Below are positions 27,923 through 35,998 of a stretch of 64,000 nt of DNA, piece after piece. The DNA is from DATARH01 sp035648415 (lineage in GTDB: Bacteria > Pseudomonadota > Alphaproteobacteria > ATCC43930 > CGMCC-115725). The notes beneath the pieces are model-generated. The model did no database searches. It had not been told where the DNA came from and saw only the letters and a program-made list of their open reading frames with translations. The DNA lies in assembly GCA_035648415.1 (NCBI GenBank), contig DASRLO010000141.1, positions 9,588 through 73,587 on the forward strand. The letters are read 5' to 3'. Numbering within the stretch: position 1 is the stretch's first letter; every line of letters starts with the position of its first letter. Made by a program: the position numbers and the translations under genes.

Positions 27923-28474
27923 TTGCCGTCATCAATACTGAGCCGGCGCCGGCTTCTGGGCGTCGCCGCGGTCGCCACGGGCGTTGCCTTCATCAAACCA
28001 GCTCCGGCTGTTTCCTTCGCCCCGCGCTCCATCTCGCTCTACAACCTCCATACCGGCGAAAGCCTGCGCGAGGTGTATTGGGCCGACGGCCACTACATCC
28101 GCGAGGTGGTGCGCGACATCAACTGGGTGCTGCGCGATCACCACTCGGACGAGGTTCGGCCGATGAACGCGGGGGTGCTCGACGTCCTCGGGCGGTTGCG
28201 CGACCGGCTCGAAGTTCACGATCCGATCCAAGTTGTTTGCGGCTATCGTTCGCCGGAAACCAACCACCATATGTGGCTGCGCGGTGACGGCGTCGCCGCC
28301 AACAGCTATCACATGTACGGCATGGCCGTGGACATGCGCTGCGACCGGCGCAGCCTAAGCCAAGTGCACAGCGCGGCCCTGAGCCTTGCCGAACAATGCC
28401 GATTGGGCGGCGTGGGGTATTATCCCGAATCGGATTTCGTCCACGTCGATTGCGGCCCGCAGCGCACCTGGTAG
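27923..28474 (+). CDS. YcbK/DUF882 family murein endopeptidase (MepK-like)
   Basis: About 183 residues. The twin-arginine signal SRRRLLGVAAVATGVAFIKPA exports it. The peptidase M15-like zinc site is seen in GYRSPETNHHM, SYHMYGMAVDMR and FVHVDCGPQRTW, matching E. coli MepK, which trims 3-3 and 4-3 crosslinks. It lies 132 bases after an L,D-transpeptidase, so a synthesis/cleavage pair is implied. The TTG start at 27923 is chosen for the GGGGAG ribosome site ten bases upstream; another in-frame TTG is at 27902. Confidence 0.85.
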   Translation: MPSSILSRRRLLGVAAVATGVAFIKPAPAVSFAPRSISLYNLHTGESLREVYWADGHYIREVVRDINWVLRDHHSDEVRPMNAGVLDVLGRLRDRLEVHDPIQVVCGYRSPETNHHMWLRGDGVAANSYHMYGMAVDMRCDRRSLSQVHSAALSLAEQCRLGGVGYYPESDFVHVDCGPQRTW

Positions 28475-28625
28475 CGCGCGGTTCCTCGCCGCCGGGGGGC
28501 GGCTGTCATCTTATCATCGTGGCAGGGCGCGAGTTACTTGTCGGGGCTCGCGCCCGTCGTGTCGATATACGGCGCGCGCCAGGGATGGTTCCCGCGATCC
28601 CCCAAGACCGATGCCAATTTCTTTC

Positions 28626-28703
28626 GCCGCCCCGCGAAAGCTGGGTTCAGGGCTCCCGCCCGTTCGCTCGTCGCAGTTACCGTTTTCACGGGAATGACGG
28701 TCA
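28626..28703. repeat. Possible dispersed repeat fragment
   Basis: The wording (ccccgcgaaagctggg ... ttcacgggaatgacggtca) is like common intergenic repeats in alphaproteobacteria and partly resembles the ccggcgaaagccggggtcc element at 63588. It fills the end of the 226-base gap between the MepK-like gene and the next convergent gene. Confidence 0.3.
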
Positions 28704-29081
28704 GCACTTTACGCGCTTCAGCACGTCGAGCTTGAGCGGCAGTTTGTCGCCGAGCCACATCGCATAGACCGTGTGGTCGTCATAGGCGTTGCCGGCGAGC
28801 GGGTGGACCAGCACGTCGAGCCCGCCGCGGTTCAGCATCAGCCACGGCACCAGCCGGGCGAAATCCTCCACCGCGAACGCCACCTGGTACATCGCGACCG
28901 TGTGCGGCCCGACCGCCTCGTCGTGCCAGCCGCCGAGCGTCGCGGCGGGAAAGGCGGCGCCCATCCCCTCGCGCAGTCGCGCCGCGGCGGTGCGCGTCGC
29001 CGCCGGATCGTAATAGATGTGCGCGTGGTATCCGGTGATCGCGCCAGGGTCGGCGAACCGGTCGGCATATGCTTCCGTCAT
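28701..29081 (-). CDS. DOPA 4,5-dioxygenase family protein
   Basis: A 126-residue small protein of the DOPA dioxygenase family. YHAHIYYDP near the N-terminus, WHDEAVGPHTVAMYQVAF in the middle, and HPLAGNAYDDHTVYAMWLG near the C-terminus carry the conserved His residues. Plant and fungal relatives ring-open DOPA; bacterial members are mostly of unknown substrate. It stops after a dispersed repeat and starts ten bases after the acetyltransferase stop. Confidence 0.88.
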   Translation of the reverse strand: MTEAYADRFADPGAITGYHAHIYYDPAATRTAAARLREGMGAAFPAATLGGWHDEAVGPHTVAMYQVAFAVEDFARLVPWLMLNRGGLDVLVHPLAGNAYDDHTVYAMWLGDKLPLKLDVLKRVKC

Positions 29082-29091
29082 GGTTGCCTCC

Positions 29092-29625
29092 TCACCCCGG
29101 CAGCGTTGTGTCGCCCGGCCCGAGCGGACGCTGCATCAGAACCGAATCAACCCAGCGCCCGAACTTGAAGCCGATGGCGCTCAGCACCCCGACAGGGGCA
29201 AAGCCGAGCGCGCCATGCAGGCGGATCGACGCCACGGTCTCGCTGCCGCCGATGACCGCGACCATTTGGCGGTAGCCGAGTTCGGTCGAGCGCTCGATCA
29301 CCCGCGCCAGCAGCGCGCGGCCGATGCCGCGTCCGACCTCGCCGGCGGCGATGTAGATCGAATCCTCGACCGAGAACCGGTAGCCGATGCGCGCTCGATA
29401 CGGCCCGGCGTAACAATAACCCACCACCGTGCCGGCGCGCTCGGCGACGAAATAGGGGAAATCGCGCGCCACAAGCTCGGCGCGGCGGCGCGCCATCTCC
29501 GCCTCGCCCGGCGGCGCCTCCTCGAACGACGCAAGGCCATGCAGCACATGATGCGCATAGACCGCGGCGATCGCGGCGACATCCTCGTCGCGCGAGGGCC
29601 GGACCAGGAGCTCGCCGTTCGTCAT
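29092..29625 (-). CDS. GNAT N-acetyltransferase (phosphinothricin acetyltransferase-like)
   Basis: A 177-residue GNAT enzyme. RPSRDEDVAAIAAVYAHHV is the usual start of the PAT/MddA subgroup; EVGRGIGRALLARVIE holds the acetyl-CoA loop and SIRLHGALGFAPVGVL the C-terminal strand. Relatives acetylate phosphinothricin, methionine sulfone or sulfoximine. The native substrate is unproved. It overlaps no neighbour and starts 15 bases from the dehydrogenase stop, likely in one transcript. Confidence 0.88.
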   Translation of the reverse strand: MTNGELLVRPSRDEDVAAIAAVYAHHVLHGLASFEEAPPGEAEMARRRAELVARDFPYFVAERAGTVVGYCYAGPYRARIGYRFSVEDSIYIAAGEVGRGIGRALLARVIERSTELGYRQMVAVIGGSETVASIRLHGALGFAPVGVLSAIGFKFGRWVDSVLMQRPLGPGDTTLPG

Positions 29626-29640
29626 GAGAACGCAGCCTGT

Positions 29641-30618
29641 CTACCCGCCGATGACCCGCTGCGGCCTGCCGTCGAGGAAGCCGACGATGTTCTCAACGAT
29701 CTGCGGGTAGGAGCCGCGGTAATTCTCGTCGGTGACGTAGCCGATATGCGGGGTCAGGATCACGTTGGGCGCGGTGCGCAACGGGTGGTCGGCGGACAGC
29801 GGCTCTTTGTCGTAGACATCGAACCCGGCATAGGCGAGCCGGCTCTCCTTCAACGCGCCGATAACCGCCTCGGTGTCGACGATCGGCCCCCGCGAGGTGT
29901 TGACCAGCACCGCGCTCTTCTTCATCAGCCCGATTTCGCGCGCGCCGACGAGGCCGCGGCTGCGCGGGCTCAGCACCAAATGGACCGACAGCACATCGGC
30001 GCGGCGGAACAATTCGTCCTTCTCGACGCGCTCGACGCCCTGCGCGGCGGCCTTTTCGGCGGTCAGGTTCTGGCTCCAGGCGATCGCCTTCATCTCGAAG
30101 GCGAGGCCGACGCGGGCGACCGCGCCGCCGAGCCGGCCGAGGCCCAACAGGCCGATGGTCTTGCCGGCGACGCGATGGCCGATGCGGGTCTGCCAGCCGC
30201 CCTGGCGCATCAAGGCATGGTCCTCGGCGATCCGCCGCATCGCGCCGAGGATGAGCCCCCAGGCGAGTTCGGCGGTGTCCTCGTTGCCGCCGCCCCCGGG
30301 AGCATTAGCGGGGCCGCCGGTGCCGCACACGGTGACGCCTTTCGCCTGCAGCGCCGTCATGTCGAACGAGGCGTTGCGCATGCCGGTGGTGATGAGGAGC
30401 TTCAGTTTCGGCAGGCGGTCGAGCAGCGCCTTCGGAAACGGCGTGCGCTCGCGCATCGCGCAGACGATCTCGCTGTCGGCGAGCGCGCGCACCGCGGCGT
30501 CCTCGTCGGCGAACGGGAAACGCTCGACCGCGATGTCGATGCCGCGCCCGCGCACCGCCGACCAATCGGCCATGTCGAGCGCGACGCCCTGGTAATCGTC
30601 AAGAATGCTGACCCGCAT
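29641..30618 (-). CDS. D-2-hydroxyacid dehydrogenase family protein
   Basis: A 325-residue NAD(P)-dependent dehydrogenase. The nucleotide loop is GLLGLGRLGGAVAR, followed by NTSRGPIVD, with active-site Arg in VHLVLSPRSRGL and His in LTPHIGYVT. These fit the phosphoglycerate/hydroxypyruvate/formate dehydrogenase superfamily. N-terminal VSILDDYQGVALDMADWS is typical of an uncharacterised subgroup seen in alphaproteobacteria. Substrate unknown. Confidence 0.9.
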   Translation of the reverse strand: MRVSILDDYQGVALDMADWSAVRGRGIDIAVERFPFADEDAAVRALADSEIVCAMRERTPFPKALLDRLPKLKLLITTGMRNASFDMTALQAKGVTVCGTGGPANAPGGGGNEDTAELAWGLILGAMRRIAEDHALMRQGGWQTRIGHRVAGKTIGLLGLGRLGGAVARVGLAFEMKAIAWSQNLTAEKAAAQGVERVEKDELFRRADVLSVHLVLSPRSRGLVGAREIGLMKKSAVLVNTSRGPIVDTEAVIGALKESRLAYAGFDVYDKEPLSADHPLRTAPNVILTPHIGYVTDENYRGSYPQIVENIVGFLDGRPQRVIGG

Positions 30619-30656
30619 CGGCGGTTTCTCCCAAATAAAGTCTCGGTTGCCACGAT

Positions 30657-30741
30657 GTCATTGCGAGCGTAGCGAAGCAATCTCGCGCCGACCGAGGCTT
30701 ACCCAACGAGATTGCTCCGTCGCTGCGCTCCTCGCAATGAC
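30657..30741. repeat. Dispersed palindromic repeat, copy B
   Basis: Inverted ends gtcattgcgagcgtagcg and gctcctcgcaatgac, with agcaatctcg and cgagattgct arms inside. It is the same family as 21502-21587 and separates the dehydrogenase gene from the F420-type oxidoreductase. The ends form a long imperfect hairpin. Confidence 0.7.
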
Positions 30742-30743
30742 CG

Positions 30744-31583
30744 TCAGGTCAATAGCAGCGGGGCGTATTGATCGAGCAGCTTGAGGATCTCGCCGCGGCT
30801 TTGGTCGGGGATTTCGAGCACCGCCTCCTGGATGCCCGCCTCGCGGTAATCCGCCAGCACCGCGGCGTCGGGCGGGGCGCGGAACACGGAGATGAACAGC
30901 TCCGCGAAGTCGCGGCCGTGCGCGTCGGCCATCTTCTTCAGGCGGTCGCGCTCGTGGCGGATGTCCCAGCCGCGCTGCGGCCGCGGAAACCAGCCGTCGC
31001 AGTATTCGACGACGCGGCGCAGCGTGTAGTCGGTCTCGCCGCCCAGGAGGATCGGCGGATGCGGCTTCTGCGCCGGTTTCGGATAGGACCAGATGGGATC
31101 GAAATCGACCATCTCGCCGTGGTAGGCGGCTTCCTCCTGGGACCACATCGCCTTCATCGCCAGGATGCGCTCGCGCATCAGCTTGAAGCGGGTTTTGTAC
31201 TGGGCGCCGTGGTTTTCCATCTCCTCGACGTTCCAGCCGCCGCCAATGCCAAAGACGAAACGGCCACCCGACATTTGGTCGAGGCTGGCGACGCATTTGG
31301 CGGTGACGATCGGGTCGCGCTCCGGGATCAAACAGATGCCGGTGCCGAGGATCAGCTTCTTGGTCGCCGCCGCGGCGAAGCTGAGCGCGACGAACGGGTC
31401 GTGGGTATGCGAATAGCGCTTGGGCAATTCGCCGCCGCCGCCGAACGGCGTCTTGCGGCTGGTCGGGATATGGGTGTGCTCGGGCACGTAGAGCGAGGCG
31501 AACCCGCGCTCCTCGAGGGCCCGGGCCAGTTCGGAAATGTCGATGCCGTAATCGACCGGGAAATAGAATACGCCGATACGCAT
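30744..31583 (-). CDS. LLM class oxidoreductase (TIGR03619/F420-type)
   Basis: A 279-residue luciferase-like protein. PVDYGIDISELARALEERGFASLYVPEHTHIP is the N-terminal barrel strand pair of the F420-dependent subfamily (quoted as LYVPEHTHIP), and GRFVFGIGGGWNVEEMENHG is the flavin/F420 phosphate site. In alphaproteobacteria such proteins may use FMN instead of F420. Substrate unknown. It starts 14 bases from the MscS stop. Confidence 0.88.
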   Translation of the reverse strand: MRIGVFYFPVDYGIDISELARALEERGFASLYVPEHTHIPTSRKTPFGGGGELPKRYSHTHDPFVALSFAAAATKKLILGTGICLIPERDPIVTAKCVASLDQMSGGRFVFGIGGGWNVEEMENHGAQYKTRFKLMRERILAMKAMWSQEEAAYHGEMVDFDPIWSYPKPAQKPHPPILLGGETDYTLRRVVEYCDGWFPRPQRGWDIRHERDRLKKMADAHGRDFAELFISVFRAPPDAAVLADYREAGIQEAVLEIPDQSRGEILKLLDQYAPLLLT

Positions 31584-31597
31584 GGGCTTTCTCCTTC

Positions 31598-33643
31598 CTA
31601 CGATGCCGCTTCGGGCAAGACTGCGGCATCGAGCGATACGGTGCGCGCGGCGGCCGTCGGCGCGGCTTCCGGGGCGAATGGCGGCGCGGTCTGCAGCATC
31701 ATCGCGCCCGAAGCGAAGACGATGCGCTTCTCGGCGAACGCCCGGACCAGGCGTTTCAGATATTCGCGCTGCACCCAGCTCGGCTTGACCGGCCGGGCGG
31801 TGAATTTGAAGCGCAGCACGAGCGCGTTGTCGGCAACCTCGGCGATGCCTTGCAGCTTCAGCGGCAGCATGATCTCGGCGGCGATCTCGGGATCGTCCTG
31901 CGCGGCGAGGCCGACCTGCTTCGCGGTCTTGCGCACCAGCTCGATATCGGTGCCGGTCTCGAAGCGGAGGTTGAACTTTATCGTCGCGAAGTCGCGGCTG
32001 AGATTGGTCACCGCGCCCAGTTGGCCGTAGGGAATCGTGTGCAGCGGCCCGTTCTGGTGGCGCAATTTAACCGAACGGATCCCCAAGGTCTCGACCGTGC
32101 CCTTGAGGCGCCCGGTATCGATGTATTCGCCGACCCGGAACGCGTCGTCCCACATGTAGAAGAGGCCGGAGATGATGTCGCGCACCAGCGATTGCGAACC
32201 GAACGACACGGCAAGGCCAAAGACGCCGGCGCCGGCGATCAGCGGCGCGGTGTCGACCCCGAGCCGCGACAAGACAACCAAGGCCGCGAGCACCCCGATC
32301 ACCACGGCGAAGGCGGCCCGCAACAGCGGCAGGACGGTCTGCAACCGCGAGGCCGGCGCGGCCAAATCGTCATCGTCGACCCCCGGCACGCTGGGGCCGC
32401 CGCCCATGTCCTGGAGATGCCTATCGATCGCGAGGCTCACCAGCTCCCAGACGACAAAGGCGACGAACAGCGTGCCGATTGCGGCCCCGACCGACTGCAT
32501 CACCGCATTCGAGGCGGTCGCGGACATCTCGAGCGTCCCGTTCCAGACCCAAATCACGGTCATCGCCGCGATCACCAGCCCGGCGGCGCGCAGGATGCGG
32601 TGGATGGCGCGAATCCGCAGCCGGTCCGCCCCCAGCCTCAACTTCTCGGAATCGTGCCACCCGCGCTCGGTCAGGCGATCGAGCACAATGAGGACGAAGA
32701 GGATGCCGAGCGTCGATATCGCCGCGTGGTAATAGGACAGCAGCCCCAGCGACAAGCCGGCGACGAAGAACACGAACAGCCCGGCGACCAGGGTCAGCGC
32801 GACCGCCACCCAGGCGCGCGCCAGCCCATCGCGCAGCATGGCGACAATCCCGCCGCTGCGCCGGCCGCGGATCAGCGCCTCGGTGGCGCCGCGGGCGCGG
32901 AACACGATCAGCACATAGAGGCCGCAGACCAGCACGGCGTTGATCAGGCTGATGACGTGCGGCGCGCCGCTGTCTTCGTCCATCAGCCCATAGCGGCCGA
33001 ACGCGACAAGCACGATGATCGCCAAAATCGCACTGGACAGAAACCGGCTGAGGCCGCCCGCCTCGGCGTCGGCAACGTCGATCAGCCGGGCCGTCCGGTC
33101 GCTCGGCCGCAGGATCGCCCGGCTGACCACCGCCACGACGCGCCACCGGATCAGCACATTCGCGGAAAACAGCGCCAAGACCGGGGTGATGCCGGCGGCG
33201 GGAAGGAAATGCCGCTCCTCGGCGCTGAAGACACCGTAAAACGCGGCCAATCCCGCGAGATCGGCGGCGACCAGGCCAAGCAGGTCGATGAGGCGCGGGC
33301 CGTCGTCGCGCGCGGTGATCCGCCGCCGCGGCCGGCGCCCGGCGAGCCGGCTCACGACGGTCTCGACGGTCAGCGCGACGAGGGTGGCGAGGGCGACCCA
33401 GCCGATATCGGCAAGCACGCCGGCGGCCGAGCCGGCGCGGTCGAACGAGCGCCATTCGCGGTCGAGCGCCGACCACACATCCGGCGCCATCGAGACATCC
33501 GAGACCGCCTCGGCCTGCAGCCGGCCGGCCGCACGCTCGAACCACCCGGTCATTTGCGGCATAGCGGCAGAATCTTCGGCGGCGCGCGCGGCGCCCGCCG
33601 CCAGCAGCGCCAACCCGACCATCAATGCGAACAGCCGCCGCAT
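31598..33643 (-). CDS. Large mechanosensitive channel (MscS family)
   Basis: A 681-residue inner-membrane protein with a cleaved signal peptide (LFALMVGLALLAAGAARA), a periplasmic segment and about ten membrane spans. The C-terminal third has the MscS pore and beta domain: GAGVFGLAVSFGSQSLVRDIISGLFYMWDDAFRVGEYI is the classical pore helix and gate (core SFGSQSLVRDIISG). It should open on membrane tension at hypo-osmotic shock. It is larger than E. coli MscS (286 residues), resembling the YbdG/YnaI/MscM-like forms. Confidence 0.9.
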   Translation of the reverse strand: MRRLFALMVGLALLAAGAARAAEDSAAMPQMTGWFERAAGRLQAEAVSDVSMAPDVWSALDREWRSFDRAGSAAGVLADIGWVALATLVALTVETVVSRLAGRRPRRRITARDDGPRLIDLLGLVAADLAGLAAFYGVFSAEERHFLPAAGITPVLALFSANVLIRWRVVAVVSRAILRPSDRTARLIDVADAEAGGLSRFLSSAILAIIVLVAFGRYGLMDEDSGAPHVISLINAVLVCGLYVLIVFRARGATEALIRGRRSGGIVAMLRDGLARAWVAVALTLVAGLFVFFVAGLSLGLLSYYHAAISTLGILFVLIVLDRLTERGWHDSEKLRLGADRLRIRAIHRILRAAGLVIAAMTVIWVWNGTLEMSATASNAVMQSVGAAIGTLFVAFVVWELVSLAIDRHLQDMGGGPSVPGVDDDDLAAPASRLQTVLPLLRAAFAVVIGVLAALVVLSRLGVDTAPLIAGAGVFGLAVSFGSQSLVRDIISGLFYMWDDAFRVGEYIDTGRLKGTVETLGIRSVKLRHQNGPLHTIPYGQLGAVTNLSRDFATIKFNLRFETGTDIELVRKTAKQVGLAAQDDPEIAAEIMLPLKLQGIAEVADNALVLRFKFTARPVKPSWVQREYLKRLVRAFAEKRIVFASGAMMLQTAPPFAPEAAPTAAARTVSLDAAVLPEAAS

Positions 33644-33736
33644 CGCGCCGTCCTCCCGCGAAAAGCGAGGACAGTCTAAATCAGTTTCCGCTTAGGCGGA
33701 ATCGCCGCTCTCCGCACGAGGGTGGAGAGCAATACG

Positions 33737-34951
33737 TCAGCCCATCGCCTTCCGCAAATTGGCGTCGAGCTTGTCGAGGAACTGGTTGGTGGTGAGCCAC
33801 GGATGGTCCGCCCGGATCAGGAGCGCGAGGTCGCGGGTCATGTCGCCGCTCTCGACCGTCTCGACGCAGACTTTTTCCAGTGTCTCGGCGAATTTGACGA
33901 TTTCGGGGGAGTTGTCGAAGGCGCCGCGATACTTGAGGCCGCGGGTCCAGGCGAAGATCGAGGCGATCGGATTGGTCGAGGTTTCCTTGCCCTGCTGGTG
34001 CTGGCGGTAGTGGCGGGTGACCGTGCCGTGCGCCGCCTCGGCTTCGACCGTCTTGCCGTCGGGGGTCAGCAGCACCGAGGTCATCATGCCCAACGAGCCG
34101 AAGCCCTGCGCCAGCGTGTCGGACTGCACGTCGCCGTCGTAGTTCTTGCAGGCCCAGACAAAGCCGCCGTTCCATTTGAGCGCCAGCGCGACCATGTCGT
34201 CGATCAGGCGGTGCTCGTAGGTCAGGTTCTTGCCCTTGAACTTGGCCTCGAACTCGCTCTCGTAGACCTCCTGGAAGAGGTCGCGGAAGCGGCCGTCATA
34301 GGCCTTGAGGATGGTGTCCTTGGTCGACAGGAACAGCGGCCAGCCGCGCGTCAAGGCAAAGTTGAAGCAGGATTGGGCGAAGCCCTTGATCGAGTCGTCG
34401 AGGTTGTGCATGCCCATAGCGACGCCAGGGCCGTTGAAGTCGAACACCTTGCGGACGATCGGCTCGCCACCGCCCGCCGGCTTGAACACCATGGTCAGCT
34501 CGCCGGCGCCTTCGACGACAAAATCGGTCGCGGCGTACTGATCGCCATAGGCGTGGCGGCCGATGACGATCGGCTGGGTCCAGTTCGGCACCAGGCGCGG
34601 CACGTTCTTGCAGATGATCGGCTCGCGGAAGATCGTGCCGCCAATGATGTTGCGGAGCGTGCCGTTCGGCGAGCGGTACATCCGCTTCAGGTGGAACTCG
34701 GTCATCCGCCCGCGGTCGGGGGTGATGCCGGCGCATTTGACGCCGACGCCGTATTGCTTGATCGCGTTGGCCGCGTCGACGGTAATCTGGTCGTCGCTCG
34801 CGTCGCGGCTCTCCATGCCGAGATCGTAGTATTTCAGCTCGATGTCGAGATACGGCAGGATCAGCTTGTTCTTGATGAAGCTCCAGATGATGCGTGTCAT
34901 CTCGTCGCCGTCGAGCTCGACGATGGGGTTCTTCACCTTGATTTTCGGCAT
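33737..34951 (-). CDS. icd: Isocitrate dehydrogenase (NADP+), eukaryote-like type
   Basis: A 404-residue TCA-cycle enzyme oxidising isocitrate to 2-oxoglutarate. It belongs to the subfamily shared by alphaproteobacteria and mitochondria: IVELDGDEMTRIIW at the start, the substrate site RSPNGTLRNIIGGTIFREP, YDGDVQSDTLAQGFGSLGMMTSVL, and EAAHGTVTRHYRQ for NADP. ATG 34951 begins the family N-terminus MPKIKVKNPI. A 377-base upstream region with an inverted repeat suggests regulation. Confidence 0.96.
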   Translation of the reverse strand: MPKIKVKNPIVELDGDEMTRIIWSFIKNKLILPYLDIELKYYDLGMESRDASDDQITVDAANAIKQYGVGVKCAGITPDRGRMTEFHLKRMYRSPNGTLRNIIGGTIFREPIICKNVPRLVPNWTQPIVIGRHAYGDQYAATDFVVEGAGELTMVFKPAGGGEPIVRKVFDFNGPGVAMGMHNLDDSIKGFAQSCFNFALTRGWPLFLSTKDTILKAYDGRFRDLFQEVYESEFEAKFKGKNLTYEHRLIDDMVALALKWNGGFVWACKNYDGDVQSDTLAQGFGSLGMMTSVLLTPDGKTVEAEAAHGTVTRHYRQHQQGKETSTNPIASIFAWTRGLKYRGAFDNSPEIVKFAETLEKVCVETVESGDMTRDLALLIRADHPWLTTNQFLDKLDANLRKAMG

Positions 34952-35328
34952 CGAAATCATCCTCAAAGGCGGCGCGGCGGCCGGGTCATTTGAAGCGCGG
35001 CACGATAGTGGCGAGGCCGCGGCGAGGCAAGCGGGCGCCCCGAGGCGCAAGGCTCCAATGCAAGGGAGTTATTAACAGAGCGCCGATCCCGCTACGCGGC
35101 GTTTGAAATTTAAACAGGCGGCAAACGCCACAACCGTTTGTTACGAACGGTTTATACTTTTGTAACCATAGGCGCGACGGTTTCCATTTAATACAAGGGG
35201 ATAGAAAACTATGCCCAATTTTTAAGCAATCCGTCGCCATTCTTGGCCTTGTTCGCCGATGGACGACTCCGAAGCGCTTCTCCACAACCTTATCCACCGT
35301 TTCAGGGGATATCGTCGAAAGCGCCAGT
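34952..35328. other. 377-base region upstream of icd
   Basis: No gene is supported. The part 35095-35230 is AT-rich compared with the rest of the window (aaatttaaac, tttatacttttgtaacc). Two DnaA-box-like words, ttctccaca at 35278 and ttatccacc at 35290, are adjacent. It probably holds the icd promoter on the minus strand. Confidence 0.45.
35132..35152. promoter_or_regulatory. Inverted repeat in the icd upstream region
   Basis: Perfect seven-base arms aaccgtt and aacggtt separated by tgttacg. About 180 bases upstream of the icd start, inside the AT-rich part of the leader. A plausible operator; the regulator is unknown. Confidence 0.45.
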
Positions 35329-35874
35329 CTATTCCGCGAACGCCGTGAACAGTGCGGCGACATCGGGTACAAAGCGGGCGAGGGCCGGCACCAATGGAGC
35401 GGCGAAGCTCGACGTGGCGATGTGCTCGAACAACGCCGCGAGCGGCGACCAATAGCCGGCGATATCGACGATGAAGATCGGCTTTTGATGCAGACCGAGC
35501 TGGCGCCAGGAGAGGATCTCGACCGCCTCGTCGAGCGTGCCGACCCCGCCCGGCAGCACCGCGAACGCATCCGCCCGCTCGGCCATGGCCTGCTTGCGCT
35601 GATGCATGTCGGCGACGACGACGAGTTCGGTCAAACCGGTATGCGCCACTTCGCGATGCCGCAGATGCACCGGAATGACCCCGGTCACCCGGCCGCCGCC
35701 GGCCAGCACCGCGTCGGCGACGCGGCCCATCAGTCCGTTGCGGCCGCCGCCATAGACGAGCTCGATGCCGCGCGCCGCAAGCCCGGCGCCGAGCTCGCTC
35801 GCGGCCGCCTGATAGCGCGGGTCGCTTCCAGGCGAAGAGCCGCAATAAACACAAAGCCGCCCAATTTTCTCCAT
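35329..35874 (-). CDS. LOG family nucleoside 5'-monophosphate phosphoribohydrolase
   Basis: A 181-residue LOG-type protein (the plant cytokinin-activating family; bacterial members release bases from nucleoside monophosphates). It has CVYCGSSPG at the start, GIELVYGGGRNGLMG for the phosphate site, and the PGGVGTLDE catalytic motif. ATG 35874 lies back-to-back with the LysM protein gene. Confidence 0.93.
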   Translation of the reverse strand: MEKIGRLCVYCGSSPGSDPRYQAAASELGAGLAARGIELVYGGGRNGLMGRVADAVLAGGGRVTGVIPVHLRHREVAHTGLTELVVVADMHQRKQAMAERADAFAVLPGGVGTLDEAVEILSWRQLGLHQKPIFIVDIAGYWSPLAALFEHIATSSFAAPLVPALARFVPDVAALFTAFAE

Positions 35875-35998
35875 TGGCCGCCGCGCCGCCAGTTGCCGTG
35901 CTCGATTGCCGCCTCCTCTTCCTCCCAACAAGGCGCGATTGCAAGCGGGCTGGGCGCGACCTAAACTCCCGCCGCATCCGAAGGCGCGGGGGCGATCG

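Noticed and set aside
35278..35298. Chromosome origin
   Set aside because: Only two imperfect DnaA-like words, and none of the usual origin neighbours (hemE, parAB, dnaA, gidA).
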